NCBI GenBank assembly: GCA_017744755.1
Contig: JAGIAU010000075.1
Span: 1 to 8,962 of the forward strand
Direction: 5' to 3'
Source: Microbacteriaceae bacterium
Lineage (GTDB): Bacteria; Actinomycetota; Actinomycetes; Actinomycetales; Microbacteriaceae
Length of the DNA stretch: 8,962 nucleotides
Shown: piece by piece, positions 6,200 through 8,962 of the stretch
How the letters are laid out: each line of letters starts with the position of its first letter
How positions within the stretch are numbered: the first letter of the stretch is position 1
Position numbers and translations under genes: made by a program
Notes under the pieces: generated by a model
Databases searched by the model: none
What the model was told of the DNA's origin: nothing
What the model saw: only the letters and a program-made list of their open reading frames with translations

Positions 6200-6228
6200 C
6201 CTGGTCTCCCCCCCCCCCCGTGACCAGG
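6200..6228 (+). repeat. Hairpin with 12-C homopolymer in the birA leader
   Basis: CCTGGTC (6200-6206) and GACCAGG (6222-6228) can pair. The 15-nt loop contains an uninterrupted run of 12 C (6208-6219). The flanking octamer CCGAACAT occurs at 6192-6199 and again at 6246-6253, overlapping the birA start. It lies between the candidate promoter and the ribosome binding site. Confidence 0.6.
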
Positions 6229-6239
6229 CCGTTCACCCC

Positions 6240-6244
6240 GAAGG
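6240..6244 (+). promoter_or_regulatory. Ribosome binding site of birA
   Basis: GAAGG lies 7 nt before the ATG at 6252 and supports that start over the GTG at 6180. Confidence 0.5.
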
Positions 6245-6251
6245 TCCGAAC

Positions 6252-7076
6252 ATGCCGAGCCAGACCGTCAGCGCGGTGACGCGTGCCGACCTCCCGATGG
6301 CGAGCGCACTCGCCATCGGTCTCGAGGTGATCGACTCCGTCCCCTCGACGAATGCGGAGCTCGCGGCGCGCGAGCGCCGCGCCCGGCAGCCCCACTTCAC
6401 CTCGCTCGTCACGCTGCATCAGACCGCCGGGAAGGGCCGGCTCGGCCGCACCTGGTCCGCGCCGCCCGGCTCCTCGCTCGCCGTCTCCACCGTCATCCGT
6501 CCGAAGGCGATCCCGCTCGACCGGCTCGGCATCCTCACGCTGCTCGGGGGTCTCGCCGCGCGTGAGGCGGTGGCCACGCAGCTGCCCGGCTCGGTCGTCA
6601 CCGTGAAGTGGCCGAACGACGTCCTCATCGCCGGCCGCAAGGTCTGCGGCGTGCTCGCCGAGGTCGTGCCGCAGACCGGGGCGATCGTGCTCGGCGTCGG
6701 CATCAACACGGCGATGACGCAGGAGCAGCTCCCCGTGCCGACCGCGACGTCGATCGCGATCGAGTCGCCGGACCCGGTGCCGGCCGCGGAGCTCGCCGAT
6801 CGTGTGCTCACCGAGTTCCTCGCGGCGCTCGCCGGGCTCGTGGCCCGCTTCGAGGCGGCGCGCGGCGACATCGATCGCGCGGGACTGCGCGACCAGCTCG
6901 AGGCGGCGTGCGGCACGATCGGCGCGCAGGTCTCGGTGCAGCAGCCGGACGGGTCGAAGTTCACGGGCCGCGCGCTCGGGATCGGCGCGGACGGTTCGCT
7001 GCTCGTCGCATCGGGGGGTTCTGCGGACCCCGCCGCGATCCTCGCGGGCGATGTGACGCATCTGCGTTATCAATAG
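6252..7076 (+). CDS. birA: Biotin--[acetyl-CoA-carboxylase] ligase, group I (no HTH)
   Basis: The 274-aa product activates biotin to biotinyl-AMP and attaches it to the lysine of biotin carboxyl carrier domains. Visible motifs: STNAEL (32-37), the biotin/adenylate loop GKGRLGRTW (60-68), KWPND (119-123), GRKVCGVLAE (128-137) with Lys130, GVGIN (148-152), and a small C-terminal domain (~230-274). There is no N-terminal helix-turn-helix, so it should not act as a DNA-binding repressor like E. coli BirA. ATG 6252 is preferred to the GTG at 6180 because it has an SD and the extra residues translate the C-tract leader. It is divergent from accD/accE, whose partner alpha subunit is its expected substrate. 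The PH-domain gene follows after 3 nt. Confidence 0.94.
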   Translation: MPSQTVSAVTRADLPMASALAIGLEVIDSVPSTNAELAARERRARQPHFTSLVTLHQTAGKGRLGRTWSAPPGSSLAVSTVIRPKAIPLDRLGILTLLGGLAAREAVATQLPGSVVTVKWPNDVLIAGRKVCGVLAEVVPQTGAIVLGVGINTAMTQEQLPVPTATSIAIESPDPVPAAELADRVLTEFLAALAGLVARFEAARGDIDRAGLRDQLEAACGTIGAQVSVQQPDGSKFTGRALGIGADGSLLVASGGSADPAAILAGDVTHLRYQ

Positions 7077-7079
7077 AGC

Positions 7080-7592
7080 GTGACCCTTCCCGAACGGGAT
7101 CCCGAGGCGGTCGTCGCGGAGCTCCGGCCGAGTGTCGGCATGCTCGTGCTGCCGGCGCTCCTGCTCGTCGGCGCCGTCGGGGCGTTCGCGTTCTTCGGGC
7201 TGCGGGTCGCCGAGCCGTGGCAGCGCTGGGCGCTCGCGGGCGGTGCGGGCGTCGTCGTCGTGTTCGGCTTCGTGCTGCCGCTGTGGTTCTGGGCTTCGCG
7301 GCGCTACACGGTGACGACGCGGCGGACGGTCCTGCGCGACGGCATGGTCGTGCGCCGGCGCCGCGAGATCCTGCATGCGCGCGTCATCGAGGTGGCGACG
7401 CGGGTCAACCCGGCGCAGTCCTTCTCCGGCAGCGGCGACGTCGTGCTCGAGCTCGGCGGCGGGCACACCGCCGTGCTGCGATCCGTCCCCCAGCCGCGGC
7501 TCGTGCAGGCGGCGCTCACCGACCTCGTCGGAGACCAGCGGGCCGACCGCGAGTTCCGGCGGCGCAGCTCCGGCGAGCAGCCGCGCGCCTGA
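7080..7592 (+). CDS. PH-domain (DUF304-like) membrane protein
   Basis: The 170-aa product starts at GTG 7080, 3 nt after the birA stop, so the two are probably co-transcribed. Two membrane segments are visible (about 20-40 and 50-72). A cytoplasmic bacterial PH-like domain follows (~73-150), with YTVTTRRTVLRDGMVVRRRREILHARV split around residues 76-102, a NPAQSFSGSGDVVLEL block, and a closing helix LVQAALTDLV. The arrangement is typical of small actinobacterial bPH2 membrane proteins, whose function is unknown. The C-terminal ~20 residues are charged and probably disordered. No SD is visible. TATCAA lies 6 nt before the GTG, so an internal leaderless start is possible but weak. The gene converges with the GtrA gene, 3 nt between stop codons. 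Confidence 0.87.
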   Translation: MTLPERDPEAVVAELRPSVGMLVLPALLLVGAVGAFAFFGLRVAEPWQRWALAGGAGVVVVFGFVLPLWFWASRRYTVTTRRTVLRDGMVVRRRREILHARVIEVATRVNPAQSFSGSGDVVLELGGGHTAVLRSVPQPRLVQAALTDLVGDQRADREFRRRSSGEQPRA

Positions 7593-7595
7593 GCG

Positions 7596-8255
7596 TCAGT
7601 CGGCGCGGGCCTGCTGCGGCGCGAGCGGGTTCTCCGAGCCCGTCTCCCCGCCCCCATCCGCGTCCCCGTCGGCGACGACGTCGTTGGCGGCGTCCTCGAG
7701 GAAGCCGGCCGCGCCGGGGTCGATCGCGGCGACGAGCGCGGCCTCGTCGAACGCCCGCTTCTCCGCCTCGCGCCGCAGACGGCTGTGGCCGTCCTTCCGC
7801 TTCGGCGAGAAGACGAGGAACCGGTACATCAGGAACCGGAAGGCCGTCCCCAGGATCAGCCCGACGACGTTCTTCGAGATGTTGTCGGCGAGCGGGCTCG
7901 TCAGGCCGAGGACGTTGTGCGAGATGTGGAGGCACAGCGTCGTGATGCCGAGGCCGAGCAGACTGACGATGACGAACTCCGCGAGCTCGAGCCAGAAGTT
8001 CTTCCGGCGGTGCTCGCGGAACGCCCAGTAGCGGTTCCCGAACCAGGTGAAGAGCGTGGCGACGATCGTCGATCCGACGTTCGCCCAGAGCGAGCCGTTC
8101 GCCACGGTGGCGGGGTCGAAGAGGGTGGCCCGGAGCGCGTTGAACACGCCGACGTCGATGCCGAACGCGATGCCCCCGATGAGGCCGAACTTCCACGCGT
8201 ACTTGAAGAGCTTCTCGTGGAACGCGCGCAGCAGCGATGCGATGCGGCCAGGCAT
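7596..8255 (-). CDS. GtrA-family membrane protein
   Basis: The 219-aa product has four predicted membrane segments (about 22-42, 57-76, 91-113, 125-148). Family signatures are TWFGNRYWAFR (70-80) after the second segment and RFLMYRFLVF (140-149) at the end of the fourth. GtrA-like proteins are thought to help move polyprenyl-linked sugars across the membrane for envelope polysaccharides or teichoic acids; the substrate here is unknown. The C-terminal tail (150-219) starts with basic residues, then becomes acidic and Gly/Asp-rich, and looks disordered. The ATG at 8255 has TAGAAT 6 nt upstream and no SD. It is divergent from purK across 54 bp and convergent with the PH-domain gene. No terminator fits between the convergent stops, so the two transcripts probably overlap. 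Confidence 0.92.
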   Translation of the reverse strand: MPGRIASLLRAFHEKLFKYAWKFGLIGGIAFGIDVGVFNALRATLFDPATVANGSLWANVGSTIVATLFTWFGNRYWAFREHRRKNFWLELAEFVIVSLLGLGITTLCLHISHNVLGLTSPLADNISKNVVGLILGTAFRFLMYRFLVFSPKRKDGHSRLRREAEKRAFDEAALVAAIDPGAAGFLEDAANDVVADGDADGGGETGSENPLAPQQARAD

Positions 8256-8261
8256 TCCGCG

Positions 8262-8267
8262 ATTCTA
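8262..8267 (-). promoter_or_regulatory. Candidate -10 element of a leaderless gtrA-family transcript
   Basis: TAGAAT on the minus strand differs from TATAAT at one base and ends exactly 6 nt before the ATG at 8255. No SD is present. Confidence 0.6.
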
Positions 8268-8297
8268 TGGCTCGGCGCTGTGCGGAGGATGAGCCCC

Positions 8298-8303
8298 TAG
8301 GGT
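8298..8303 (+). promoter_or_regulatory. Candidate -10 element of a leaderless purK transcript
   Basis: TAGGGT ends 6 nt before the GTG at 8310, putting +1 at the start codon. This supports GTG as the real purK start. Confidence 0.55.
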
Positions 8304-8309
8304 GGTCGC

Positions 8310-8960
8310 GTGAGTCTCCGGGTCGGCGTCGTAGGTGGTGGGCAGCTCGCGAGGATGATGATCCCTGCGGCGTTGCGGCTCGGGGTCGGCATCCGCGTGC
8401 TGGCCGAGACCGAGGGCTCCTCTGCGGCGCTCGCGACGACCGCGGTGGGGGACTACCGGGACGCGGCGACGGTGCTCGCCTTCGCCAGGGACGTCGACGT
8501 CGTCACCTTCGACCACGAGCACGTCCCGCAGTCCGTGCTCGCGGCGCTCGTCGCGGCCGGCGTCGCCGTGCGGCCGGGACCGCACGCGCTCCGCTACGCG
8601 CAGGACAAGCTCGAGATGCGCGCCCGGCTCGCGGAGCTCGGGGCGCCGCAGCCCGACTGGGCCGCGGTCGCGACGCCGGACGAGCTCGGCGCGTTCCTCT
8701 CCGCGCACGGCGGCGTCGCCGTCGTGAAGACGCCGCGCGGCGGCTACGACGGCAAGGGCGTGCGGGTCGTGCGCGACGCGGCGGAGGCGGCCGACTGGTT
8801 CGAGGCGGCGGCGGGCGCGCCGCTGCTCGCGGAGGAGCGCGTCGGCTTCGTCCGGGAGCTCGCGCAGCAGGTCGCGCGCCTCGATCAGGTTTGCGCGCAT
8901 CCTGGCGCGGTTGCCGCCGATCGGCAGCGACGGCGCCTCGGTGAACAGCTCGGGCGGTAG
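8310..8960 (+). CDS. purK: PurK N-terminal half, broken or chimeric after codon ~190
   Basis: PurK (N5-carboxyaminoimidazole ribonucleotide synthase) uses ATP and bicarbonate to carboxylate AIR in purine synthesis and works with PurE. Start is GTG 8310. Residues 1-190 are clearly PurK: VGVVGGGQLARMM (5-17), VTFDHEHVP (65-73), QDKLEMRARLAELGAP (98-113), VVKTPRGGYDGKGV (138-151, the ATP-grasp glycine loop) and GFVRELAQQVAR (179-190). A normal PurK is ~370-390 aa and would continue with a variable-then-VVE-type segment. Instead, 26 unrelated codons follow to a TAG at 8958-8960, giving 216 aa. No frame after 8879 restores PurK, so this is not a simple frameshift. An ATP-grasp enzyme cut here would lack its metal and ATP residues and be inactive, if the sequence is real. 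Confidence 0.85.
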   Translation: MSLRVGVVGGGQLARMMIPAALRLGVGIRVLAETEGSSAALATTAVGDYRDAATVLAFARDVDVVTFDHEHVPQSVLAALVAAGVAVRPGPHALRYAQDKLEMRARLAELGAPQPDWAAVATPDELGAFLSAHGGVAVVKTPRGGYDGKGVRVVRDAAEAADWFEAAAGAPLLAEERVGFVRELAQQVARLDQVCAHPGAVAADRQRRRLGEQLGR

Positions 8961-8962
8961 GC
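8880..8962 (-). other. Fragment of an unrelated minus-strand reading frame joined to purK
   Basis: Read on the minus strand from the right edge, this stretch gives LPPELFTEAPSLPIGGN followed by RARMRANLIE, with 25 of 27 codons ending in G or C as in real genes here. The plus-strand PurK frame over the same bases has far more A/T third positions. It looks like part of a gene from elsewhere, fused at or near 8880. I do not recognise the protein. The exact joint is uncertain because the sequence around it is repetitive (CGCGCAGCAGGTCGCGCGCC). Confidence 0.5.

Noticed and set aside
6180..6251. GTG start for birA at 6180
   Set aside because: It would translate the 12-C tract and the leader hairpin. 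No SD precedes it, while the ATG at 6252 has GAAGG.
4501..6279. A 592-codon plus-strand open frame
   Set aside because: It is antisense to the clearly identified accD.
5697..7466. A 589-codon minus-strand open frame
   Set aside because: It is antisense to birA and the PH-domain gene and out of frame with accD.
6608..7945. A 445-codon plus-strand open frame
   Set aside because: It is out of frame with birA and the PH-domain gene and antisense to the GtrA gene.
8310..8962. A simple frameshift as the cause of the PurK break
   Set aside because: None of the three plus frames after 8879 resumes PurK-like sequence, so a one- or two-base indel does not explain it.
1..8962. CRISPR array, tRNA, rRNA, phage or defence genes
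   Set aside because: No regularly spaced repeats, cloverleaf-like sequence or recognisable phage or defence protein was found in either strand.

Overview
The window is very GC-rich with dense bidirectional coding. Its gene content points to an actinobacterium, most likely a member of Microbacteriaceae or a close relative. The reasons are an acyl-CoA carboxylase beta/epsilon pair (the epsilon subunit is an actinobacterial speciality), the order maf / RNA methyltransferase / accE-accD / birA / PH-domain protein / GtrA / purK, and many apparently leaderless genes. The genus assignment is inference from gene order and sequence style; no search was run.

Layout, left to right. Positions 1-1324 (minus) hold a LuxR-type regulator whose C-terminal DNA-binding domain is cut by the window edge. 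Positions 1487-1879 (plus) encode a small secreted lipoprotein. Positions 1880-2056 hold a striking 28-bp inverted repeat between convergent genes. Maf (2057-2671, minus) and a TrmA/RlmD-type RNA methyltransferase (2694-3923, plus) are divergent and share a 22-bp start region. Positions 3924-4276 are a gene-free convergent region with several hairpins and a short tandem repeat. accE and accD (4277-6081, minus) form an operon with a 4-nt overlap. A 170-bp divergent region with a palindrome, a 12-C tract and a small hairpin leads to birA (6252-7076, plus), followed after 3 nt by a PH-domain membrane protein (7080-7592). A GtrA-family membrane protein (7596-8255, minus) converges on it with a 3-nt gap. 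purK (8310 onward, plus) is divergent from gtrA and loses PurK similarity at about codon 190, after which the last ~80 bases look like part of an unrelated minus-strand gene.

How the genes fit together: accD and accE encode non-biotinylated subunits of an acyl-CoA carboxylase that makes malonyl-CoA and/or methylmalonyl-CoA. BirA attaches biotin to the alpha subunit of that complex, which lies outside the window. This gives a lipid-precursor module. The remaining genes are housekeeping (nucleotide sanitation, RNA modification, purine synthesis) or envelope-associated (lipoprotein, PH-domain protein, GtrA).

I see no novel multi-gene system. The points most worth a second look are the PurK break at the right end, the REPIN-like inverted repeat at 1951-2023, the 12-C tract in the birA leader, the recurring pattern of a -10 hexamer 6-7 nt before the start codon, and the RNA methyltransferase with only one cysteine.
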